Shown: piece by piece, positions 55,059 to 64,000 of the stretch
How the letters are laid out: every line of letters starts with the position of its first letter
Position numbering within the stretch: position 1 is the first letter of the stretch
Assembly: GCA_007258455.2 (NCBI GenBank)
Contig: VDFB02275566.1
Span: 93,729 to 157,728, forward strand
DNA from: Sequoia sempervirens
Taxonomy: Eukaryota; Streptophyta; Pinopsida; Cupressales; Cupressaceae
Length of the DNA stretch: 64,000 bases
Reading direction: 5' to 3'
The notes under the pieces: model-generated
Database searches by the model: none
The model's input: only the letters and a program-made list of their open reading frames with translations
Told to the model about the DNA's origin: nothing
Made by a program: the position numbers and the translations under genes

Positions 55059-57765
55059 TTGAATTACAAATCTAACACGTTTTTTTATAAAATTTCGCTA
55101 TTTTTTGACAATACTATTCATTAATCCCCATTTTTTTAGCGCATATGATCACTATTTTAGCGCTTTTAGAGTCAGTTTTAAAATGACCATATCTTGGTCA
55201 TACGAAGGTCTTTTTTGATACTTTTTTTTTTGAAATGGGGTAGAATTTTGTAAGCTATCCAATGGTGTAGGTGTTTCTTAACTATTAATGAGTTAAAATT
55301 TTCAAATTTGCATCTAAAGTCAAAACACATGATAACTTGGCCTAAGTTTTAGGGTGTTTTGGTTAATGATTCATCTAACCCCTATATTCTTTTGTTTCTT
55401 GATCTCATCTAACATTTTTATCACTTTTGTAGGTTAGGAAATCAAAAAGGGGAGGAGAAAAAAGAAAAAAAAATCAAAGCTTCTTATTACATCATTTCTC
55501 TATTGTATCAAGTTTCTTTAGACACTCTTGGAAGAAATTATAATTCCAAGTTTAAAGGATTGTATCACTTCAAGCTTTTAGGACTCAATAGATTTCAATT
55601 TGGGCTCTAAAAAGAACAATACAAAAGGCTTAAAATGAACATTAGAACTACAACTTACTAGATTTTGTTTTCTTGGATTAACAAATTGAACAAATGTCTT
55701 TCACTTGTGATTTGGTGCTCTAAAAAGAACTCACATATTGCTTTGAGGATTTAAAAAGAACAAGTGCAACTTTGTTTGTTGTGAGAGCTTACTTAAACTA
55801 AGGGCATTGAAAAAGGATGTATGCGCTTGTCTCGCGCTTTATAGCGATCTTGAGAATCAAAAGGCATTTTTCATGACTTTAGGGTGAGACAAAGCAATCA
55901 CCTACACACTTCAATTTGGGTTTAAAATTGAACAAAATCTTGTGCGAGTGTGAGTAGAGCATCATCACGTATATTCTCTCTCTTTGTGCCGTAAAAGATT
56001 GATCAAGTTACAGATTTTGTCTTTGCTTGCTTTTGTTTATCTTAGAGGGCCTGACTTGGGGAAAAAGTACTCACCCAAGGGAACGAATCAACTGGTAACA
56101 CTCTAAAGCCAAGAGTATTTTCCAACCGGTATATAAATGTGGATATTGGAGTAAACACCAATATCACGCGGTTGATTCCGACAAGATGGATCTGAAAGGG
56201 GACTCTTGCCATATGGGTGAACTCCTACGAACGAAAAAGTCCTTACTAAAACCCATATGTTAGAATTTTCCAAAATCTTTAATCTATTCGTTGGTGCAAG
56301 AACAGGTCATTCTGAAGCCGCCCCACACTTTTACGGTCTTCAAGTAGAAATGGAAAGCATGCCATGGGAGTTTCATGGGTGTTAATGCTTGGCTGCCCCA
56401 TATAAGTGAGTGTCATGGAGGGGAGCCAGTGGGGTCAAGCATCTAACCATTAGCTAGAGATAAGCGTAGCTGGACTTGTCCAAGTGGGAATCCAACAAAT
56501 ATTGTCTTACACATCCATAGGATTGTACTTATTCTTGGGTTACAAAATGCATTGCTTGATCAAGAACATCTTGAAAACAAACACTTAACATTATCCAAAT
56601 TTCAAACCCTTTTGGAGACAAATACCATTGACTCAATCTATATGTTATTGCTTTCCCTTGGGATCCACATCCTTAGAGGTTTCTAAACATTGGATTATAT
56701 CTCAATTTGTCTCCTTAAGTAAACAATAGGAAAACCCTTGCCTTAACTTCATTGAATTTCCACATAACATATCTTGTGGGATTTGAAGAAGGTAAGACAT
56801 TGGACATCTTAGTTTGAAAGCCTAATCAAAGAAAGTGTTTTTGGTAAAAATAAAGACATTAAGCAAAGCTAAACAAAAAAAAAACTTTCATGTGTGATTG
56901 AAGACTCATGATTCTTAAGAAAATCCAAATCATGAGGTCATTTGCCCAAAATTTGAAAATGTTTGTTCAAAAGAAATCATTCTTTGGTTATAAAGGTCTT
57001 TAGAAAGCATTTGCATGTTCTTCAATACCTAGGTCTAGGCAAACAAAGTGTCTTTTTTAGGTTCATCTTAGGATCAAAACATATCAAAAAAAATTTCATC
57101 CATCCTCCAAAAGTATCAAATCAAACATCATCTCACAACTCACCTTTTGGGAAATCTTGAAATCATCCTTGCTACTAGGCTTTTGGACAAAAATCTAGAT
57201 CATCAAAATCTTCAAAATCTTTGAAAACATCATCAAAATAACCTTTGGCTAAATATGTGTAGATGCATCCTTTTGCATATGCTTAGTCAACTTCATCAAA
57301 ATCATCTTGTTTAGCTTAGTATATGTGGATGAATCCTTCTTCATTTGCTTAGTGAAACTATCATCTTGTTTGGATAGGTATGGGTAGATGCGTCCTTCTC
57401 CCCACACATATTAAAATTATCATCTCTTGAACAAAGCTATCCCTTAGATCATCATCCAACATCTTAGGGTCTTCTTGTTCAAAATCAAAACAATCAAAAC
57501 CAATCAAGATCAAGGACAAAATCAAAAGGAAAAATCAAAATAAAAAATTTGAAACATATCTGAAAGTCTGAAAAACCTAGCATCTCACATCAAGATTGAT
57601 CAAAAGACCATAACATCCACATTATCCATCCCTCACATCATCACCACATCATCATCTTTGATCCTCAAGGCATCTTAGAACTTTCTACTTTGGGCATAAA
57701 GTAAAGATCGATCCAAAGAATTAAGAGATTCATCTCCCATAGTCTCAAAAATTGATCCTTGTTTT
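55059..57765 (+). other. Long leader of the last Tat-like element
   Basis: No coding domain. Imperfect repeats of about 60 bases with TATGTGTAGATGCATCC-like starts occur at 57254, 57322 and 57379. Long leaders are usual in Tat/Ogre elements. Confidence 0.6.
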
Positions 57766-59340
57766 ATGGTTCTAACTAGATTTCAATACAAGAAGAGTAT
57801 GGAAGGCAACAAAGAAACACCCGCATCAAGTGATCTTAGCCAAACAAACACAGAAATAAATCTCACCGAATCAAGTAATCCCTTGACCCTCTCATCATCA
57901 CAAAATCCACAAGAAGAAAACCAAGGAGAAGATCTTACCTTTGGAATGTGTTGCGAGGAAATGACTGAGATGCTCCAAAATCCAGATAATCATAGAATCA
58001 TCAAAATCATGATGAGGCTCAACTCTTCGTTATACATGCTTGAGCTAGCAAAACAAGGGGCCAAATTACCTTCGGATTTTGATGTGAGTACTATAGTTGA
58101 GACATCTTTTCCTCCAATCTCATCCACCATTCCCATCTAATCTACACCCCCATCCCAAAACATCACACAAAATATTCCGCAAATCATGACATCTTTTTCT
58201 CCAACCCAACCCAATGTTAACAAGGGAAATGCATTTCTCAATGCTCTACAAGCACACCCCCTTGTTAATAATCAAAACCTGGATGCAAACACCACCTTGG
58301 AACAAAACATACTTGAAAACCCATTACATAAGAATGTTCCTCTCACCTTCCATCATGATCCATCATCATCATACTTTCATGCAATGACTCAAACTCCTCT
58401 CCTCACAAATTCATAAGAGGAAGGGGACATGTTCGCATCAGGGGGCATCTTTGACACCACAACATTTTCACAAGAACTTGCACCCCTCACACTCCCACCT
58501 CTTCCACCATTACCATCATCATCCACATCACTCCTTGGTTTAGGGCTTCCCCCTCTATTGAATATCAATCAAACCACTATCCCAAATATCAATCAAAGCA
58601 TCATACCAAAGGCTCAAACTTTGTCGTTGATATCACAACAAATGAAAAACACACAAGCAATCACAACATCATCAAACACTCCCTTAACATCGCAAAACAT
58701 GATCTCTCAAGGACCAACCATATCAACAACACCATCCATCATGAACACCACCTTTACAAATACCATCCCAAATCCACCACCACCCCCACCACCACCAATT
58801 TCCACAACATCAAGCCAATATGATGCGGCATTGCAAGCTGCTTTCCAACGAGGATACCAACAAGTGCAGAAATAAAAAGCCGTATACTTAGCTGCTCAGC
58901 AAGCTACTTAAGTTGCACAAGCTGCTCAAGCTGCACAAGCTGCATTACAAGTGCAACAAGCTCAAGCTTTATTGCAACAACAACAACAAGAAGCTGCGCA
59001 AGCATTACAAGCACAAAAGGTTGCTCAAGCACAACTTTTATTGCAGCAACAAGTAGCACAAGCACAAGCTCAAGCGCAAGCTCAATATCAGGCACAACAA
59101 GCCCAATATCAAGCACAACTCCTAGAACAAATACAAGCAGCGTAATTGCAAGCATATCAACAAGCATTAAAGCAATATCAAGAGCAACAAGAAGCATCAT
59201 AATTGGCAGCCCAACAACAAGTGTTGTTGGAACAACAACAAGCACAACAACAAGTGTTGTTAGAACAACAACAAGCACAATAGTAAGCACAAATCTTAGC
59301 ATAGCAACAACAAGATCAATAATAGGCGCTATTCATACAA
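57766..59340 (+). pseudogene. Gag N-terminal half with Gln/Ala-rich repeat region
   Basis: The ATG at 57766 starts MVLTRFQYKKSMEGN. One frame is kept through to 59340, broken only by isolated TAA/TAG codons (58138, 58414, 58873, about 58909 and several after 59140). There is a Pro-rich section with a run of eight Pro near 58775. From 58910 to 59330 comes an extraordinary Gln/Ala-rich segment of AQAAQ, QQQQQ and QAQYQAQQ type. Such a segment would form a long helix or coiled coil. The function is unknown. Confidence 0.72.
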
Positions 59341-60885
59341 AAGTAGGTGGAAGCCTACCTCGCTCGGAAAAACATACAAATACCATCAAACAACACACTG
59401 ACCAACCCACTCATCCAACCCATGATTGAAACACCCCAAAACACTTTCATCCCACCCCCTGATCCGCAAAACGATGTAAAAACACAAATTAGATTACTCT
59501 CGCAACAAGTGCTTGATCTTCAATTAGGGTGAACAACCAAAACACCAAGCAACTTGTGTCCCTATCCATTTGATAGGAGCTTGGTAATAAAACCATTCCC
59601 CAAGGGATTTGAAATCCCCAAATTTGACAAATATCGAGGGATGGGAAACCCTGAAGATCACATCATGGAATTCTAGGTTCATTGCATCGAGGTCGCATAT
59701 GACGATACTTATCTAATGTGGATATTTCCTAGGAGCTTAGCAGGCCACGCTATGGAATGGTTCTCTCGTCTACCTTCAGGCATTAAAACATTTCAAGAAA
59801 TTATAGATGCATTCATTAAGAACTATGCATGCAACATCGCAATGGATGTTAGTCTAGAAGAACTTTCAGCTCTGAAACAAGTAAAGGGAGAATCATTTGC
59901 CTCATTCCTACAACGATGGCGATCCAAGGGAAATCAGAGCAAGTGGACCATGCCAGAAGAACAACAAGTTTGCACCATCATAGCCAACCTTGAAGGCTGC
60001 TTGGCATTTCATCTCAAGGTTCAGGGTATCACCACATATGATCAATTGATCCCTAAAGCGCTTAGCATTGAAAGAGCCCTTGTGACTCAACCCACTGAAT
60101 CAAAATCTTATCACGAACAGCAAAATAACTGCCCACCATCAAATTACAATGATAAACCTCGCACGTGAGCAAGGAACAAAAACATCACTAATGATGGCAT
60201 CGTTGATGCCAAGGTGGTCATTAGTGGTCCACGCCAAAATACACCCACACCACAAACTCAAACACAACACCAAAACAATCATCACATGACATACCATCCA
60301 AACAACAATCCAACCATCAATAATTTCAATGACCAAAGAGGACCACCTCAACACAAAACTTATCCCAAACGAAAATACACTACTTTGGGGGAACCACTTG
60401 AGGACATCATGAAAAAGTTGATAGATGAAAAACTCATCCAACCTCCTACATTTGAGAATTACCAAGAACCCGATGTCAAACCTCCTTGGTACAACGAGAA
60501 TCAACTTTGTGAATTTCATAAAATCAAAGGCCACACCACAAACAGTTGCATGCGACTCAAAAACATCATCCAAGATCTCATTGATAAGAGAATCATAAAC
60601 GTGGAACAACCTACGGGAAATCAGGACCTTAAGATATACACGAATTTGATTCCGAATCATAGCAACAAAGGGAATAAAAATGATAAAGGGAAGGGCAGTG
60701 TAAATCATATTTATGAATCAGTCGTTGCCTCCCTAAATGAAGACTGCATGGTCATCACCATCAAGGCACCGATGCCAAAGATTGTGGAGTCACCACAAGA
60801 GGCGGCAAAGTCACCATCACAGGATCATCCCAACCAAATAGAGTCCCTTCATCTAGATTTGTTCCGCATGGTTACAATGTTGTAG
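59341..60885 (+). pseudogene. Gag capsid and nucleocapsid region
   Basis: In the same frame: FEIPKFDKYRGMGNPEDHI, CIEVAYDDTYLMWIFPRSL, EWFSRLPSGIKTFQEIIDAF, SLEELSALKQ, ESFASFLQRW and LEGCLAFHLK. This is the Retrotrans_gag capsid of Tat elements. Stops lie near 59530, 59675 and 60166. The tail has CEFHKIKGHTTNSC, a knuckle-like C-x2-H-x3-G-H-x4-C motif. The frame ends at 60885, overlapping the next frame, to which the coding sequence switches near 60770. Confidence 0.87.
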
Positions 60886-60899
60886 ACCAACTTAAGAAA

Positions 60900-61817
60900 A
60901 TGCTAGCACACATATCCATCATGGAGTTGTTAAAAATATCATCAGCTCATAAAAAGATCCTTGAGGAAGCATTAGCCTCATCAACTGTCCCTGCAGATCT
61001 CGATGCGGAACAATTCCAAGCTATGGTCAGAAATATCATAACACCTAATCTCATTACATTCTTTGACCAAGATTTTCCTGCCCAACCATCTCATAACCGT
61101 GCACTTCACTTGGAAGTCATTGTAAATAAGAGCAAAATCAAAAGGGTCCTAGTGGATGGAGGTGCAGGTTTGAATATATGTTCTCTTGGCCTCATCAAGC
61201 AGTTGAAAATATCAGAAGATTCCATTGACAAAAGGAAAGGCATCATGATAAGAGCATACAATGATGAAGAAAGAGTGTCTCAAGGCACGATTAAACTCCC
61301 TATTCAAGTAGGGCCGACTCTCATGGAAACCACTTGTCAGGTCTTGGACCTTGATTTTCCATATAACATCCTCCTAGGACGTCCATGGATTCATGCGACG
61401 AAAGTAGTAGCATCAACCTTCCACCAATGTGTGAAATTTACATGTAATGGACAAGAAGTTACCATCCATGGAGATCTCGAACCTTTTTCATACTGCAAAA
61501 ATCTTGAAGCAAAATATTACAAAATCCCCCAAATACCAAAAAATGATGAGGGCCCATCCACGCCATACATTGATCCTACCACCCTCACATTCACTTGTGA
61601 GACAGAGACACCCGCCATTCCCACCATCTCTGACATCAAGCTCATCATCCAGGAGGACGGTTGTGGAAGCTACAAGCTCCCTAACAATGATTTTGTGATA
61701 GGAGAGTTACCACAATCTCCTAGATCACGAGGATGCCCACAACAAAATCAAGCTTCCATATCTCAAAAGTCTCTTGAAAACTATCCTAAATTCACAAGCT
61801 GGGGAGATCTTGACTAG
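60900..61817 (+). CDS. Aspartic protease section of Tat-like pol (frame open)
   Basis: In this frame coding is recognisable from about 60775 (GVTTRGGKVTITG, YNVVDQLKK), upstream of the first ATG at 60900, which is internal. LHLEVIVNKSKIKRVLVDGG and AGLNICSLGLI hold the active-site region (D-G-G). GTIKLPIQVGPTLMETTCQV, YNILLGRPWIHATKVV and QCVKFTCNGQEVTI finish the retropepsin fold. The last 100 residues are an acidic linker. There is no internal stop. Confidence 0.87.
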   Translation: MLAHISIMELLKISSAHKKILEEALASSTVPADLDAEQFQAMVRNIITPNLITFFDQDFPAQPSHNRALHLEVIVNKSKIKRVLVDGGAGLNICSLGLIKQLKISEDSIDKRKGIMIRAYNDEERVSQGTIKLPIQVGPTLMETTCQVLDLDFPYNILLGRPWIHATKVVASTFHQCVKFTCNGQEVTIHGDLEPFSYCKNLEAKYYKIPQIPKNDEGPSTPYIDPTTLTFTCETETPAIPTISDIKLIIQEDGCGSYKLPNNDFVIGELPQSPRSRGCPQQNQASISQKSLENYPKFTSWGDLD

Positions 61818-62741
61818 GAGGACATTGAGACAGATCCATCACATATGCTATACCAAGATGAGAGACCAACAACTAATTTACCAATTGATGAAAGAAGCAA
61901 AGGTTTCCAAATGATGCTTGTAATGGGTTACAATAGAAATCAATGACTGGGACAAAAAGATAATGGCCTTATAATACCTGTCATGCCAAAGACATGACCG
62001 ATAAGAAATCTTGGCCTTGGATGTACCCCTCCGAGTATAACCATATGTGGTTGAAGTCCTCCAGTTAGAAAGGTTAACATTTCTCCTCAGCCAATAGCAG
62101 CAAAAGTACGTTCATCAACCTCCATAGGTAGAGACATACATAACTTTATAACTGAGGTCTATATTAGTAGCGATGATGAGGACCCCATATCCAATCTACC
62201 TAGGTTGTTTGAGGATACCACCCTTTGCATGATTAGTACCTTATCTTTCGAATCCGACCATCAAAATCATGAGATTTGCCTAGTCTATCCCAAACTCATC
62301 GACTACGACCAACGAGGACCACCAGTTCTTGATACATTCAAAAACGATGAGGTGCTCTCAGAATTCATGGGATTGAGGGATAACATTCCAGATGGAGATC
62401 ATAAGGCAGGGTTTATAATGGAGTTGGACACACATGCCTATTACGGGGAAACGATTGAATCCTTCAGTCACAAAAGTGAGAAACTAAGAATCATATCCAA
62501 GTCCTTGAGTGAAAACCACACTGTGGCACTCTCTAACAAGAAAATAGTAAAAAGAAAGGATGCATCTATCGGTGAAAACCTCTTTGAGGCACCCAAGGAT
62601 GAAGGATTCAATCTTCCTTTAAGGGCTATTCATCAAGAGAAATCAAAATTTTTGGCCGAAAAGTACAATCCTGTCAACCTAGGAACAAAAGAGACTCCAC
62701 ATATCACATTCTACACAGAATCACTATTGTCAGAAGAGTAA
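61818..62741 (+). pseudogene. Degenerate G-patch and linker before RT
   Basis: The same frame continues after TAG at 61815. From about 61896 to 62034 it reads KGFQMMLVMGYNRNQ*LG, IIPVMPKT and IRNLGLGCTPPS, a G-patch with two stops. The segment 62205-62741 is then open (DQRGPPVLDTFKNDEVLSEF and more). It is the variable region before RT in Tat elements and ends in ITFYTESLLSEE. Confidence 0.7.
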
Positions 62742-63222
62742 GAACTCCTAGCAGCATTCCTAAGGGAGAGGCAAATAAACTTCGCATGGAGTTATGTTGA
62801 CATGCCAAGGCTTGATCTAGAGACCATGGTCCATCACTTAGTGGTATATCCAGATGCAAAACCTGTCAAACAAAAGCTTCAAAAAATGCATCCTCAGATC
62901 ACCTTACTCGTCAAAATGGAGCTCAAAAATTTGTTAGATGTAGGATTTATCTGACCAATCGATTATCCAGAATGGGTATCAAACCTGGTACCTGTTTCAA
63001 ACCTAATGGAGCCATTCGAATATGCATAGACTTCAGAGATTTGAACAAGGCATGTCCAAAAGATGACTTCCCACTTCCTAACATTGACATGATAATGGAT
63101 ATGACAGTGGGACATGAGATGTTATCATTGATGGATATATTTTTAGGATATAATCAAATCATGATAGCTAAGGAAGACCAGCATAAAACAACATTCACTT
63201 GCCCATGGGGGACTTATTGTGT
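62742..63222 (+). pseudogene. RT, N-terminal part with two frameshifts
   Basis: ELLAAFLRERQINFAWSY, MHPQITLLVKMELKNLLDVG and PIDYPEWVSNLVPVS precede an apparent single-base deletion near 62999. The chain then reads KPNGAIRICIDFRDLNKACP, PLPNIDMIMDMTVGHEMLSL and FLGYNQIMIAKEDQHKTTF. A second single-base loss near 63222 ends this part. The first catalytic Asp region reads SLMDIFLGYNQ. Confidence 0.85.
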
Positions 63223-64000
63223 AACATGATGCCATTCGGCCTAAAAAATGTAGGAGCAACATATCAAAGGGCTATGACACTGATATTCCATGACATGATC
63301 CATAAAATAGCTGAAGACTATGTTGACGACATCCTAGCTAAGTCCAGAAAGAGACAAGATCACATAGCGACCTTGAGTGCCATCTTTGATAGATTGGAGG
63401 AATACAAAGTTAGACTAAACCCAAAGAAGTGCGTATTTGATGTACAATTAGGTAAACTGCTAGGATACATAGTGTCCATGAGGGGTATTGAGGTGGATCC
63501 AGCAAAAGTGAAAGCAATCCTTGAAATGGAAGCACCAAAGACACTAAAACAATTGAGAGGCCTCCAAGGTAGACTCCAGTCCATTCGAAGGTTCATAGCA
63601 CAATTAGCAGACAAACAAAATCCATATTCTCACCTACTCCACAAAGGAGTAGCATATAAATGGGATGATAAATGTGAAGAGGCATTCAACAAAATCAAGG
63701 AATATCTACTGACACAACTGGTCTTAATGCCACCTATCCCAAAGAAGCCATTGATCTTATATGTGTCAACAACAACAACAACCCTTAGAGCTCTCCTAGC
63801 CCAGCATGATGAAAATGGAACTGAGAGGGCTATCTACTACATCAGCAGGACAATGGTTGGGTATGAGCTAAACTATTCATTTATTGAGAAAGCATGTCTC
63901 GCAGTAGTGTTTACCTCTCAAAAATTCAGACATTACATGTTGGCACACAAGATAAAGCTCATCGCCAAAATTGATCCCCTCAAGTATCTACTATCAAAGG
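63223..64000 (+). CDS. RT palm to RNase H (frame open to window end)
   Basis: The frame reads NMMPFGLKNVGATYQRAM, IAEDYVDDILAKSRKRQDHI, RLNPKKCVFDVQLGKLLGYI and LQGRLQSIRRFIAQLADKQN. RNase H follows: PLILYVSTTTTTLRALLAQH, ERAIYYISRTMVGYELNYSF, EKACLAVVFTSQKFRHYMLA and KIDPLKYLLSK. Catalytic Y-V-D-D is intact. There is no stop in 259 codons, so this is among the better-preserved parts of the window. The RNase H first Asp position reads Ser, as in other degenerate Tat first RNase H domains. Confidence 0.9.

Larger units (their letters stand above)
53800..64000 (+). mobile_element. Tat-like Ty3/gypsy element, 5' half (runs off window)
   Basis: 5' LTR, 2.7-kb leader, gag, protease, degenerate G-patch, RT and the start of RNase H are present in order. 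RT and protease are close relatives of those of the 32-46 kb element (both YVDDILAKS and NVGATYQRAM). It should continue with a second RNase H and integrase beyond 64000. Confidence 0.87.

Noticed and set aside
58904..59302. Val/Leu-rich 132-codon minus ORF resembling a membrane protein
   Set aside because: It is the antisense of the Gln/Ala-rich gag segment.
60139..60708. 189-codon minus ORF with hydrophobic stretches
   Set aside because: It lies exactly opposite a well-supported gag frame and has no recognisable domain.
57766..61817. Host protein-coding gene with Gln-rich domain
   Set aside because: Order LTR-leader-gag-protease-RT and capsid motifs identify it as a gypsy element.

Overview
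The window looks like intergenic DNA from a plant with a large, repeat-rich nuclear genome. I found no host gene, rRNA, tRNA or CRISPR array. Nearly everything recognisable is a retrotransposon, usually one inserted in another. LTR pairs that I compared by hand differ by about 10-12%, and almost every reading frame is broken by isolated stops and small indels. Old copies retained with slow turnover fit a gymnosperm such as a conifer, but that assignment is inference.

Layout. (1) 1-5983: a Ty1/copia element of Tork/Tnt1 type on the minus strand, its 3' LTR cut by the window edge. It is inserted in the RNase H region of (2), a minus-strand Ty3/gypsy chromovirus at 5984-10906. (3) 11299-13475: a G/T-rich poly(A) retroposon with a 12-bp target duplication. 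(4) 13892-19659: a small non-coding LTR element (TRIM-like, TSD TATTA), into which (5) a 4.3-kb non-autonomous LTR element (14919-19189, TSD GGAAC) has jumped. Element 5 carries a broken ORF with coiled-coil, G-patch, CCHC-knuckle and 33-residue-repeat sections. (6) 19665-22700: AT-rich DNA with a 52-bp tandem array and an 80-bp palindrome. (7) An ancient minus-strand Tat-like gypsy is scattered over 22.7-23.8, 30.0-30.4 and 45.9-47.2 kb. It is split by (8) a gag-only copia-like element (23777-30014, TSD ATAAT), which is itself split by (9) a second coiled-coil-ORF element (24657-27631). (10) A 100-N gap lies at 30925-31024. (11) 32072-45930: a 13.9-kb Tat/Ogre-type gypsy on the plus strand with a degenerate G-patch, two RNase H domains and an antisense plant-mobile-domain ORF. 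A solo LTR of a related family sits in its integrase gene. (12) 48.5-51.5 kb: a decayed LINE, cut by (13) an LTR with adjoining internal sequence of a third related Tat-like element (51488-53390). (14) 53800 to the window end: the 5' half of another Tat-like gypsy with LTR, long leader, gag, protease, degenerate G-patch and reverse transcriptase.

How the parts relate. The autonomous-type elements (1, 2, 11, 14) carry the usual gag-protease-polymerase modules. Elements 4, 5, 8 and 9 keep LTR, primer site and sometimes one structural-type ORF, so they would have needed enzymes in trans. Three features recur in separate elements and are the most interesting material here. One is a G-patch module shared by element 5 and both Tat-like elements. 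The second is a roughly 30-bp quasi-palindrome repeated within Tat-like LTRs, whose two arms change together between subfamilies. The third is a short hairpin at the very tip of the LTRs of elements 5 and 9.
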